A stretch of 38,162 nt of DNA from Terriglobia bacterium (GTDB taxonomy: Bacteria > Acidobacteriota > Terriglobia > Terriglobales > Acidobacteriaceae), in NCBI GenBank assembly GCA_021325035.1, contig JAJPHW010000224.1, forward strand, positions 1 through 38,162, given 5' to 3'. A program made the translations under genes and the position numbers. A model generated the notes under the pieces. It worked only from the letters and a program-made list of their open reading frames with translations, had not been told where the DNA came from and did no database searches. This document shows positions 1-9,414 of this stretch, piece by piece (within the stretch, counting starts at the first letter, position 1; each line of letters starts with the position of its first letter).

Positions 1-1
1 G

Positions 2-2611
<2,610 letters not shown>

Positions 2612-2616
2612 TCCAG

Positions 2617-3672
2617 ATGCTTCTCCAGGGCATTTTCCCTCCCATCACGACGCCGTTCTATCCCGATGGCAAGGTGTATTTCAAAAAGATTGAAGCCAAC
2701 GTTGACCGCTATTCGAAGACGCCGGTAGCAGGCATGGTTGCGCTCGGCTCGACCGGCGAAGCCATCATGCTGTCGAGTGACGAGCAGCGGAATGTGCTGA
2801 AAACCGTGCGAACCGTGACTGCTCCCGAGAAAGTGCTGATTGCGGGAACCGGCGCGGAGTCGGCCGTTGAAACGCTAAATCTTACCGAATACGCCGCCGA
2901 ATTAGGTTATGACGTTGCCCTCATTCGCACGCCGTTTTACTACAAAAAACAGATGCAACCCGCCAACATGCTGGCCTTTTACCGGACGGTGGCTGACCGC
3001 TCTCCACTGCCCGTTCTTATCTACAGCGTTCCTCCATTTACCGGATATGACATGCCCGTCGAATTGATCGTGGCGCTGGCAAACCACCCCAACATCATTG
3101 GGATTAAAGAATCGAGTGGCAACGTCGACAAAGTTCGTGAGATGGTCGAGAAGACCAAGCACATCAAGCGTAAGGCTACGGTGACAGAGACTTTTGCGTC
3201 GGTTACTCGGCGAATGTTGCAGGATGCTGAGAAGAGGGATGCAGGTGGGGAATTGGTGACGATCGGTGGTGCATCTGCCCCCTCTTCTACAGCCGTGAGC
3301 GTCGTTGGCAAATTAAAGACGCGGCAAAAAGAAGTCGGATTCCAGGTGTTCGTAGGATCAGCGCAGATGCTCGAGCCTTCTCTTGAAGCGGGAGCTACCG
3401 GAGCGGTGCTGGCTTTCGCCGATCCTGCGCCGACGGCCTGCTACGAGATTTATGCCGCTTGGAAAGAAGGCGATCACGAATTGGCGAAATTAAAGCAGCA
3501 GCGCATCGCCAAAGCTGCGCAACGAATCGTCGGCGAATTGGGTATTCCGGCCTTGAAATATGCCATGGATTTGAACGGATACTACGGCGGCCCCGCGCGT
3601 TTGCCCCTCTTACCCATCACGGCCGCCGTGAAAGCCGAAGTCGAAAGCCTGATGGCCGATATTCGCAATTAA
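2617..3672 (+). CDS. DapA/HOGA-family Schiff-base aldolase or lyase with internal insertion
   Basis: Member of the dihydrodipicolinate synthase / N-acetylneuraminate lyase TIM-barrel family, in which a lysine forms a Schiff base with a 2-oxoacid. Seen: GSTGEA at residues 44-49, the tyrosine of IYSVPP (about Y136) and the Schiff-base lysine in GIKESSG (K164). The protein has 351 residues against about 290-300 usually. The excess sits between about residues 180 and 242, a polar stretch rich in K, R, S, T and A, inserted before the barrel resumes at FQVFVGSAQMLEPSLEAGATG. True DapA, 4-hydroxy-2-oxoglutarate aldolase or another 2-oxoacid lyase are all possible; the sequence alone does not choose. 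It follows carB by five bases, which suggests a shared transcript, but no pathway link is obvious. Confidence 0.85.
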   Translation: MLLQGIFPPITTPFYPDGKVYFKKIEANVDRYSKTPVAGMVALGSTGEAIMLSSDEQRNVLKTVRTVTAPEKVLIAGTGAESAVETLNLTEYAAELGYDVALIRTPFYYKKQMQPANMLAFYRTVADRSPLPVLIYSVPPFTGYDMPVELIVALANHPNIIGIKESSGNVDKVREMVEKTKHIKRKATVTETFASVTRRMLQDAEKRDAGGELVTIGGASAPSSTAVSVVGKLKTRQKEVGFQVFVGSAQMLEPSLEAGATGAVLAFADPAPTACYEIYAAWKEGDHELAKLKQQRIAKAAQRIVGELGIPALKYAMDLNGYYGGPARLPLLPITAAVKAEVESLMADIRN

Positions 3673-3721
3673 CATCTTCTTCACAACAAGGGATGAACGG
3701 CTTCGAGGGTCGTAAATATTC

Positions 3722-3783
3722 GAACGAACGTTCGAACGATTTGATAGCTTAATTCGTGCTAATATTAGAACGAACGTTCGAAC
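3722..3783. promoter_or_regulatory. Two 16-bp operator-like repeats upstream of the TetR gene
   Basis: GAACGAACGTTCGAAC occurs exactly at 3722-3737 and again at 3768-3783, 46 bp apart. Each copy contains the perfect 10-bp palindrome CGAACGTTCG (3725-3734 and 3771-3780). Paired palindromes immediately upstream of a TetR-family gene are the usual arrangement for autoregulation, and the same repressor would be expected to control the degradation genes downstream. The function is inferred; the repeats are directly visible. Confidence 0.75.
3741..3769 (+). promoter_or_regulatory. Candidate sigma70-type promoter between the operator repeats
   Basis: A -35-like TTGATA (3741-3746) and a -10-like TATTAG (3764-3769) are separated by 17 bp. 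The -10 hexamer overlaps the start of the second operator repeat and the -35 follows the first, so a repressor on either site would occlude polymerase. Transcription would start only about 10-15 bases before the GTG start of the regulator. The match to consensus is moderate. Confidence 0.4.
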
Positions 3784-3787
3784 TATT

Positions 3788-4471
3788 GTGGCCACTTATT
3801 CCATCCCGTCAGGCGACTCGATTTCGCAACATCACGACGCTGAAATAGCGCCACCCGAAACCCGCTTCGATCGCCGCCTCGCTCAAATTCTTAAACACGC
3901 GACCGAAGTCTTTTACCAGAAAGGTTACGACGGCGCGTCCATGCGCGACCTTTCGCGCGCCAGCGGCATTTCACTCGCCGGAATGTACCACTATTTTCAC
4001 TCCAAAGAGCGTTTGCTCTACCTCTTGCAGAAAGACACGTTCACGACGGTCATCGAACGTTTGCAGCGCCGCCTCAAGACGATCAAGGATCCCGAATTGC
4101 GCATTCGCGCTTTCATCTTCAACCACCTCGGCTATTTCCTGGCCAACCGCAAGGCCATGACCGTGTTGTCGCATGAAGATGAAGCGCTCAACGACGATGA
4201 GTTTGTCGCCGAAATCGCCGCTCTTAAACGGGAGTATTACAAGATCTGTCTCGCCCTGCTTGACGACTACAAGCGGGCCAAACGACTACAATTTAATAGC
4301 CGGACCGCTGTTTTGAGTTTGTTTGGTATGGTCAATTGGGTTTACACCTGGCACAGCACGCGGCACGATCCTGGAGCGGTACGCTTGTCCCGCGAAATGG
4401 GCGATATGTTCCTGAACGGTATCAGCGGGCAGTGCAGGCAGCCGCGAAGGCAGAAGTCGATTTCAAACTGA
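3788..4471 (+). CDS. TetR/AcrR-family transcriptional regulator
   Basis: A one-domain repressor of the TetR family. The N-terminal helix-turn-helix spans about residues 32-80: LAQILKHATEVFYQKGYDGASMRDLSRASGIS, then GMYHYFHSKERLL, a textbook TetR recognition helix region. The C-terminal ligand-binding half is alpha-helical. The start used is GTG at 3788, giving about 30 residues before the HTH; no Shine-Dalgarno is seen and the candidate promoter lies very close, so the message may be almost leaderless. Two copies of a palindromic repeat stand directly upstream and a same-strand run of acyl-CoA and ring-oxygenation genes follows, so it is probably the local repressor with a CoA-thioester or aromatic effector. 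The effector is inferred from context only. Confidence 0.9.
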   Translation: MATYSIPSGDSISQHHDAEIAPPETRFDRRLAQILKHATEVFYQKGYDGASMRDLSRASGISLAGMYHYFHSKERLLYLLQKDTFTTVIERLQRRLKTIKDPELRIRAFIFNHLGYFLANRKAMTVLSHEDEALNDDEFVAEIAALKREYYKICLALLDDYKRAKRLQFNSRTAVLSLFGMVNWVYTWHSTRHDPGAVRLSREMGDMFLNGISGQCRQPRRQKSISN

Positions 4472-4527
4472 TTCGAATACGATTTGAACTCATAGCGAAT
4501 TCCGACATACGAAAAGGAGTTTCAAAG

Positions 4528-5343
4528 ATGGCAACCACGATGCAACCCGAAGCCGGAACCAAGACGCTGGTGAACTATCGCACTGACCGCGGCGTCGCCG
4601 TGATTGAAATGTTCGATCCTCCGGCTAATACCTATACCTACGAAATGAACCGCCAGCTGGATGAAGCCATCCTCAAGGCGCGCATGGACAATGACGTTTA
4701 CGTGCTGCTGCTGACCGGAGCCGGCGACAAGTTTTTCTCCGCCGGGGCCAACATCAAAATGCTTTCGAGTGTGGACCCGACATTCAAGTACTACTTCTGT
4801 CTTCACGCCAACGAGATGCTCCTGCGGCTTGAGCACACGCCCAAGCTGGTCATCGCGGCCATCAATGGCCATTGTGTCGGCGGTGGGCTCGAAATCGCCA
4901 TGGCTGCTGACATCCGCATCGCCCGTAAAGACGCGGGGAAAATTGGCTTGCCCGAAGTGAATCTCGGCGTGCTTCCCGGCACCGGCGGCACGCAGCGCCT
5001 GTCGCGCATAGTCGGGAAGAGTAAAGCCATTGAGCTGATGGTCGTCGGCAATACGTTCTCTTTCGAAGAAGCGAAAGAAATGGGCATTATCAACGATATT
5101 TTTGAGCGCGAGAACTTCATGGAAAACGTCATGGAATACGCACGCCAGTTCTGCCCGCCCAATAAAGCGGCGAAGGCCGTGGGACGCATCAAGCGCGCCG
5201 TGCAAACCGGTTGGGAGATCCCGATGGAATCCGCGCTTGCGGTAGAGCGGGAAAACCAGCAAATTCTTTTCCAGAGTGAAGATGCCAAAGAAGGCCTGGC
5301 AGCTTACGTGGACAAGCGGCCGGCGGAATTCAAAGCGAAGTGA
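4528..5343 (+). CDS. Enoyl-CoA hydratase/isomerase family protein (crotonase 1)
   Basis: A single-domain crotonase of 271 residues that would act on a CoA-thioester. The start ATG at 4528 is chosen because AAAAGGAG lies eight bases upstream; the frame is open further 5' but overlaps the regulator gene. Seen: oxyanion-hole regions FFSAGANIKML (about 69-79) and GHCVGGGLEIAMAAD (about 114-128), and both acidic catalytic residues of true hydratases, E122 in GGGLE and E143 in GLPEVNLGVLPGTGGTQRL. It sits between the TetR gene and the BoxB homologue. In the known box pathway the epoxide is opened by BoxC, a long two-domain crotonase-family enzyme, so this short protein may replace part of that function. 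The substrate is not established by the sequence. Confidence 0.9.
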   Translation: MATTMQPEAGTKTLVNYRTDRGVAVIEMFDPPANTYTYEMNRQLDEAILKARMDNDVYVLLLTGAGDKFFSAGANIKMLSSVDPTFKYYFCLHANEMLLRLEHTPKLVIAAINGHCVGGGLEIAMAADIRIARKDAGKIGLPEVNLGVLPGTGGTQRLSRIVGKSKAIELMVVGNTFSFEEAKEMGIINDIFERENFMENVMEYARQFCPPNKAAKAVGRIKRAVQTGWEIPMESALAVERENQQILFQSEDAKEGLAAYVDKRPAEFKAK

Positions 5344-5351
5344 CAGCGTTT

Positions 5352-5410
5352 GCGCGGTGTGAGCGAAGCGGGAACCGCGCGCTGTCATCCCGAGCGCAGC
5401 GAGGGATCTG
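5352..5410. repeat. Hairpin and palindromic intergenic repeat between crotonase 1 and boxB
   Basis: The 91-bp gap holds an inverted repeat GCGCGGT/ACCGCGC (5352-5358 with 5374-5380) followed by a GTCATCCCGAGCGCAGCGAG-type sequence (5383-5410). The latter is a palindromic intergenic repeat of a kind scattered in many soil bacterial genomes. It has no run of T and so is not a typical terminator; it could stabilise or process the mRNA between the two genes. Confidence 0.6.
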
Positions 5411-5434
5411 AATCGAGAGCAAGAGGAATTATTT

Positions 5435-6610
5435 ATGCCGGGAAAAGTAGCAAAAATCGGGACATTTAGTGATTGGGTTGGCCTGTTCGACGATTGGCGC
5501 AAGGAAATTGGCGTGAATCACGACGACATCGCCAACTTTAAATTCGATACGCTCTTCGGCGCAATCGACACCAACGAGATCGAGTTTGGCCATTACAAGG
5601 GCCGCCCCAAATGGGAGAACCTGCGCCAGATGCCGACGCAGCAAATGCGCGACGCTCTGATGAACATGATCGTTTATCAGGGCGACACCGAATTTGCCAG
5701 CTGCGAGCAACAGCGCAACCTCTTCATGATGGCCCCGACGGATTACGACCGCAGAGCGCTTACCCGCGTCATGATTGAGGAAATGCGCCACGGCTGGCAG
5801 ATGTGCGCCTTGTTGGTTGAGCACTTTGGCTACTCCGGCAAAGTGGAAGCGCAGAAGATGCTCGAACGCAGGGCGTTCGAGAACAAACGCTTGCTGGGCG
5901 CGTTCAACGTCGACGTTGATAACTGGATGGACTTCTTCACCTACACCGACTTCGTTGATCGCGACGGCAAATTCCAGTTGCAGATGCTCAAGTACTCGGC
6001 GTTTGCGCCACTGGGCCGTTCGATGTCCTACATGCTGCGTGAAGAAGCATTTCACATGGGCACCGGTAATGACGGCTTGCGGCGAATTGTGCAGGCCGGA
6101 GTGATTCCGGCGTGGCTGATTCAGAAATATCTCAACAAGTGGATTTCAAGTTCTTACGATCTCTTCGGAACCGACCATTCTTCATCGGCGCACTGGGCCT
6201 ACGTTTGGGGCATTAAGGGACGCTATGACGAGCCCAAGAACGACACCGAGGCTTCGCTCGATGATTTGAACGACTACAATCGCCAGCTTTATCGCGACGA
6301 AGTCGCTGGATTGGTAGCACGGTTGAATTCAGTGTTACGAGAAGGCGAACCAAAACTGTATGCGCCGGACATCAAATTTAACCGCAACATCGGAAAGTGG
6401 GCCGGGCAGAAGTTCCATGCGCAGACTGGCGAACCCCTCGATGACAAAGCGTACGAAGAGCATTTGAAAGACTACATGCCCAGCGATTCCGACAAAAAGC
6501 TGCTGCTCGACATCATCAACACCGAGAAGAAGTGGATTGCACCGAAAGAGGGCGCACGCGATCCACTTTCCAGCATCGGTGAAGTGAGAAAATCGGCCAT
6601 TAATATCTAG
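5435..6610 (+). CDS. boxB: BoxB-like di-iron benzoyl-CoA 2,3-epoxidase homologue
   Basis: Related to the oxygenase component that epoxidises the ring of benzoyl-CoA in the aerobic box pathway, within the ferritin-like PaaA/BoxB di-iron superfamily. Seen: GHYKGRPKW, then YQGDTEFASCEQQRNL (carboxylates E86/E91), a first ExxH at E116-H119 (IEEMRH), FTYTDFVDRDGKFQL with D175/D177, and a second ExxH at E204-H207 (REEAFH). This is the spacing expected for a carboxylate-bridged di-iron site. The 391 residues compare with about 470 for characterised BoxB, the difference lying mainly at the N-terminus. ATG 5435 follows AGAGGAA. No BoxA reductase or benzoate-CoA ligase is in the window, so the electron donor is unknown and the substrate may be a different aromatic acyl-CoA. 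Confidence 0.87.
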   Translation: MPGKVAKIGTFSDWVGLFDDWRKEIGVNHDDIANFKFDTLFGAIDTNEIEFGHYKGRPKWENLRQMPTQQMRDALMNMIVYQGDTEFASCEQQRNLFMMAPTDYDRRALTRVMIEEMRHGWQMCALLVEHFGYSGKVEAQKMLERRAFENKRLLGAFNVDVDNWMDFFTYTDFVDRDGKFQLQMLKYSAFAPLGRSMSYMLREEAFHMGTGNDGLRRIVQAGVIPAWLIQKYLNKWISSSYDLFGTDHSSSAHWAYVWGIKGRYDEPKNDTEASLDDLNDYNRQLYRDEVAGLVARLNSVLREGEPKLYAPDIKFNRNIGKWAGQKFHAQTGEPLDDKAYEEHLKDYMPSDSDKKLLLDIINTEKKWIAPKEGARDPLSSIGEVRKSAINI

Positions 6611-6654
6611 GTCGAGCCGAAAAGCACATTCCTCACCGCTAAAACGGATTCGGA

Positions 6655-7461
6655 ATGACAATGCTTTGGGGGAACGATTTGACTCAATCCGCAGCGGGCC
6701 CATTCTCGCGCATCCACTTCGATCTTCAGGCGAATTCTGCGCGCATTCGCCTGAACCACTCGCCCTTAAATGTCATTGACGTTCTCATGATGCAGGAGCT
6801 GCGGCGGGCGCTCGCCGTGACAGGCGACACAAGTGTTCCCATCATTGTTTTTGAAGGCTCACCCTCGGCATTTTCCGCTGGCGTGGACGTCGCCGCGCAT
6901 GCGCCCGACACCGTCGACGAGATGCTGACGTTGTTCCACGCAATCATCAACTCGATCGTTGAGAGCCACAAAGTCACGGTCGCGGCAGTGCGCGGCCACT
7001 GCCTCGGCGGCGGCGCGGAACTGGCGATGGTCTGCGACATGGTCATCACGTCGGAAACGGCCACTTGGGGATTTCCTGAGATTAAGCTCGCCTGCTATCC
7101 ACCGGTCGCGGTCACTGCTCTGTCGGGGGTGGTCGGACAAAAGCAAGCTGCGGATTTAATTCTGACAGGTCGCAGTATTGATGGGAAAAAAGCGGTTGAT
7201 ATCGGATTGGCGACGCAGGCCGTGCCTGACGGTCAAGTTGAGAGCGCTCTTCAAGAAAAGGTCAATCTGCTATCGAATCTTAGCCCGGCCGCGCTTTCGC
7301 TGACCAAGCAGGCCATGTATCACTGGAACGCGGCGCACTTTGATAAAGGATTGGCACGCGCGGGAAAAATATATCTGGAAGAGTTGATGAAAACACATGA
7401 CGCGAAGGAGGGCATCAGCGCGTTTTTGGAGAAGCGGCAGCCAAAGTGGGGAAGCGAGTAG
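6655..7461 (+). CDS. Enoyl-CoA hydratase/isomerase family protein (crotonase 2)
   Basis: A second single-domain crotonase, 268 residues, clearly divergent from crotonase 1. Seen: AFSAGVDVAAH (about 72-82), GHCLGGGAELAMVCD (about 114-128) with E122, and GFPEIKLACYPPVAVTAL with E142. The YPP segment replaces the usual PGxGGTQRL; a comparable change is remembered from cyclohexa-1,5-dienecarbonyl-CoA hydratases, so a ring-type substrate is plausible but unproven. ATG 6655 is used; ATG 6661 and TTG 6679 (with GGGGG just upstream) are alternatives. Its stop TAG touches the ATG of the rhodanese gene, so translation is probably coupled. Fits an operon with the BoxB homologue. Confidence 0.88.
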   Translation: MTMLWGNDLTQSAAGPFSRIHFDLQANSARIRLNHSPLNVIDVLMMQELRRALAVTGDTSVPIIVFEGSPSAFSAGVDVAAHAPDTVDEMLTLFHAIINSIVESHKVTVAAVRGHCLGGGAELAMVCDMVITSETATWGFPEIKLACYPPVAVTALSGVVGQKQAADLILTGRSIDGKKAVDIGLATQAVPDGQVESALQEKVNLLSNLSPAALSLTKQAMYHWNAAHFDKGLARAGKIYLEELMKTHDAKEGISAFLEKRQPKWGSE

Positions 7462-7779
7462 ATGGATTACGAAATTGATGCCACGTTGGTCAAGAATCTT
7501 TCTTTCGGCAGCTTCACCCTTCTCGATGTCCGCGAACCCTGGGAGTTTCAGACTGCGCAAATAGAAGGTTCAAAGCATATCCCTATGGGAGATATTCCCA
7601 GCCGTGCCCATCAGGAACTCGATCCCGATGAGCACATCGTCGTCATCTGCCATCACGGCGTGCGTTCATTAAGCGTGACCAACTGGCTGCGCCAGCAGGG
7701 ATTCGACAAAGCTCAATCCATGCGCGGTGGAATTGATGCGTGGTCGCGACAGATTGACCCAAAAGTCCCGCTATACTGA
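7462..7779 (+). CDS. Rhodanese-like sulfurtransferase domain protein
   Basis: A single rhodanese domain of 105 residues: LLDVREPWEFQTAQIEGSKHIPMGDIP, then the active-site loop VICHHGVRS with catalytic cysteine C63. Single-domain rhodaneses carry a persulfide and pass sulfur to an acceptor. The ATG follows the stop of crotonase 2 with no gap, and the amidohydrolase start lies four bases after its own stop, so it is embedded in the degradation operon. Why a sulfurtransferase belongs there is not clear; it might serve Fe-S or thioester chemistry or detoxification. Confidence 0.93.
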   Translation: MDYEIDATLVKNLSFGSFTLLDVREPWEFQTAQIEGSKHIPMGDIPSRAHQELDPDEHIVVICHHGVRSLSVTNWLRQQGFDKAQSMRGGIDAWSRQIDPKVPLY

Positions 7780-7783
7780 CAGC

Positions 7784-8626
7784 GTGATTACCGACTGCCA
7801 CGTTCATATCCAGCCGATGGAGATGGTCAAGCCGGCCGCGCTTGAAATGATGAAGGCGCGCCGCCCGAATTACGACCTGATCGCAGAGTATTGCCGCTCG
7901 CCCAAGCTTTTCCTTAAGCATCTCGACGCTTCAGGCGTGGACCGGGCGGTGCTCATCAACTACGTGGCACCCGAAATCATGGGATTTACCCCGGCGGTAA
8001 ACCAATTCATCGCAGACTATTGCAAAGAAGATCCCAAGCGCCTATTGTCATGCGGCAGCCTGCATCCCAAGCACACGACCAATGTAATTGCGGATGTCGA
8101 GCAGCTCTTACGCCTTGGCATTCGCATGGTCAAGATCCATCCGCCGCACCAGCTTCTTTATCCCAACGATTATTTGAAAGGGGTAAAGGAACTGGAAATC
8201 ATCTATCGCGCGGCGGAAGCGAATGGCATTCCCGTGATGTTTCACACCGGAACGTCAATTTTTCCAGGGGCCCGAAATAAATACGGGGATCCCATGTATC
8301 TTGACGACGTCGCTGTCGATTTTCCCAAGCTGAAAATTCTTATGGCCCACGGCGGTCGCCCGCTATGGATGGACACTGCGTTCTTCTTGCTCCGGCGGCA
8401 TCACAATGTCTATTTGGATATCAGCGGCATCCCGCCCAGAAGTTTGCTCAAGTATTTTCCGCGCATAGGCGAGATTGCGCATAAAACATTATTTGGTACG
8501 GATTGGCCGGGGCCGGGTGTTCCCGACATCAAGAAAAATCTGGATGATTTTCGAGATTTAGATCTGGGTGAAACAATCGAGCAACAGATTTTAAGCCACA
8601 CTGCGCTCAGCATTTGGCTGGCATGA
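7784..8626 (+). CDS. Amidohydrolase-2 (ACMSD-type) metal-dependent hydrolase or decarboxylase
   Basis: A TIM-barrel amidohydrolase of the family that includes aminocarboxymuconate semialdehyde decarboxylase and aromatic-acid decarboxylases. GTG 7784 is chosen as start: it lies four bases after the rhodanese stop and puts the metal-binding DCHVH motif at residues 4-8. Later ligands are the histidines in VKIHPP, VMFHTGTS and LMAHGGRP, and the aspartate in LFGTDWPG. About 280 residues, normal for the family. As the last gene of the TetR-crotonase-boxB-crotonase-rhodanese run, it may hydrolyse or decarboxylate a ring-cleavage product. It ends three bases before the convergent end of ribA. Confidence 0.87.
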   Translation: MITDCHVHIQPMEMVKPAALEMMKARRPNYDLIAEYCRSPKLFLKHLDASGVDRAVLINYVAPEIMGFTPAVNQFIADYCKEDPKRLLSCGSLHPKHTTNVIADVEQLLRLGIRMVKIHPPHQLLYPNDYLKGVKELEIIYRAAEANGIPVMFHTGTSIFPGARNKYGDPMYLDDVAVDFPKLKILMAHGGRPLWMDTAFFLLRRHHNVYLDISGIPPRSLLKYFPRIGEIAHKTLFGTDWPGPGVPDIKKNLDDFRDLDLGETIEQQILSHTALSIWLA

Positions 8627-8629
8627 ACG

Positions 8630-9271
8630 TCAGCGTTCGTTGAGGAGATGCCCCATCTTTTCTTTTTTGGTTTTGAGATATTCTTCCGCATGTAGAGTAG
8701 GCGCCACTTCGCAAGGCACACGCTCAACAACTTTCACGCCACCATGCTCTAGCGCAGCAACTTTGTCAGGGTTGTTCGACAACAATTTTACTTCAGATAC
8801 GCCGAGACTCTTTAGAATCCCAGCAGGCATGGCAAATCCTCGCTCATCGGCTTTGAAGCCTAAACGCTCATTGGCTTCTACCGTGTCCAAGCCCTCATCC
8901 TGCAAGGCGTAGGCTTGCAATTTCGCCATCAAGCCGATGCCGCGGCCTTCCTGCTGTTCATAGATTAAGATTCCCGCCCCGGCTTCCCCGATCATGGCCA
9001 GTGCCATTTCAAGCTGCTCGCGGCAGTCGCATCTCAGCGATCCAAACACATCGCCGGTTAGGCATTGTGAGTGTATTCGCACCAAAGGAGGTGCACTGTG
9101 GATGTCACCCATTACCAAAGCCACCGCTTCCTCGGTACGCAGGTCACCATTTTGGCCGAAAGTGCCACGAAATCCAAGAATGCGAAAATGTCCCCAACGT
9201 GTGGGGAAATCGGCAGAAGCGACTTGTTTTATGGAAGACTTGGCCACAGGTCTATTATATGGGCATTGCAC
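8630..9271 (-). CDS. ribA: GTP cyclohydrolase II
   Basis: Catalyses the first step of riboflavin synthesis, GTP to 2,5-diamino-6-ribosylamino-4-pyrimidinone phosphate with loss of formate and pyrophosphate. Seen: VRIHSQCLTGDVFGSLRCDC, giving zinc cysteines C70, C81 and C83, then YEQQEGRGIGL with the catalytic arginine R110, and LLSNNPDK near the C-terminus. At 213 residues it is a stand-alone RibA without a fused RibB domain. No FMN-riboswitch-like structure is recognisable in the 143 bp upstream. It runs against the upstream operon, tail to tail. Confidence 0.96.
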   Translation of the reverse strand: MQCPYNRPVAKSSIKQVASADFPTRWGHFRILGFRGTFGQNGDLRTEEAVALVMGDIHSAPPLVRIHSQCLTGDVFGSLRCDCREQLEMALAMIGEAGAGILIYEQQEGRGIGLMAKLQAYALQDEGLDTVEANERLGFKADERGFAMPAGILKSLGVSEVKLLSNNPDKVAALEHGGVKVVERVPCEVAPTLHAEEYLKTKKEKMGHLLNER

Positions 9272-9414
9272 ATGCCTTCGTACTTCTGGCCTGTTTGAGG
9301 AGCAGTGGTACGCTCCGGCTATGCCCTTACGTGTCGTAACTCCACCCCAGTAACCAGCTCGTAATCTGGTGTCTTTTCAGCATTTAGGAGAAACTGTTTG
9401 CACGAAGAATTGCT

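Noticed and set aside
4522-5502. 326-codon minus-strand frame across crotonase 1 and the following gap
   Set aside because: Antisense of a clear crotonase; protein-like features absent.
9272-9414. Possible FMN riboswitch before ribA
   Set aside because: The conserved RFN-element motifs are not recognisable in this 143-bp gap.
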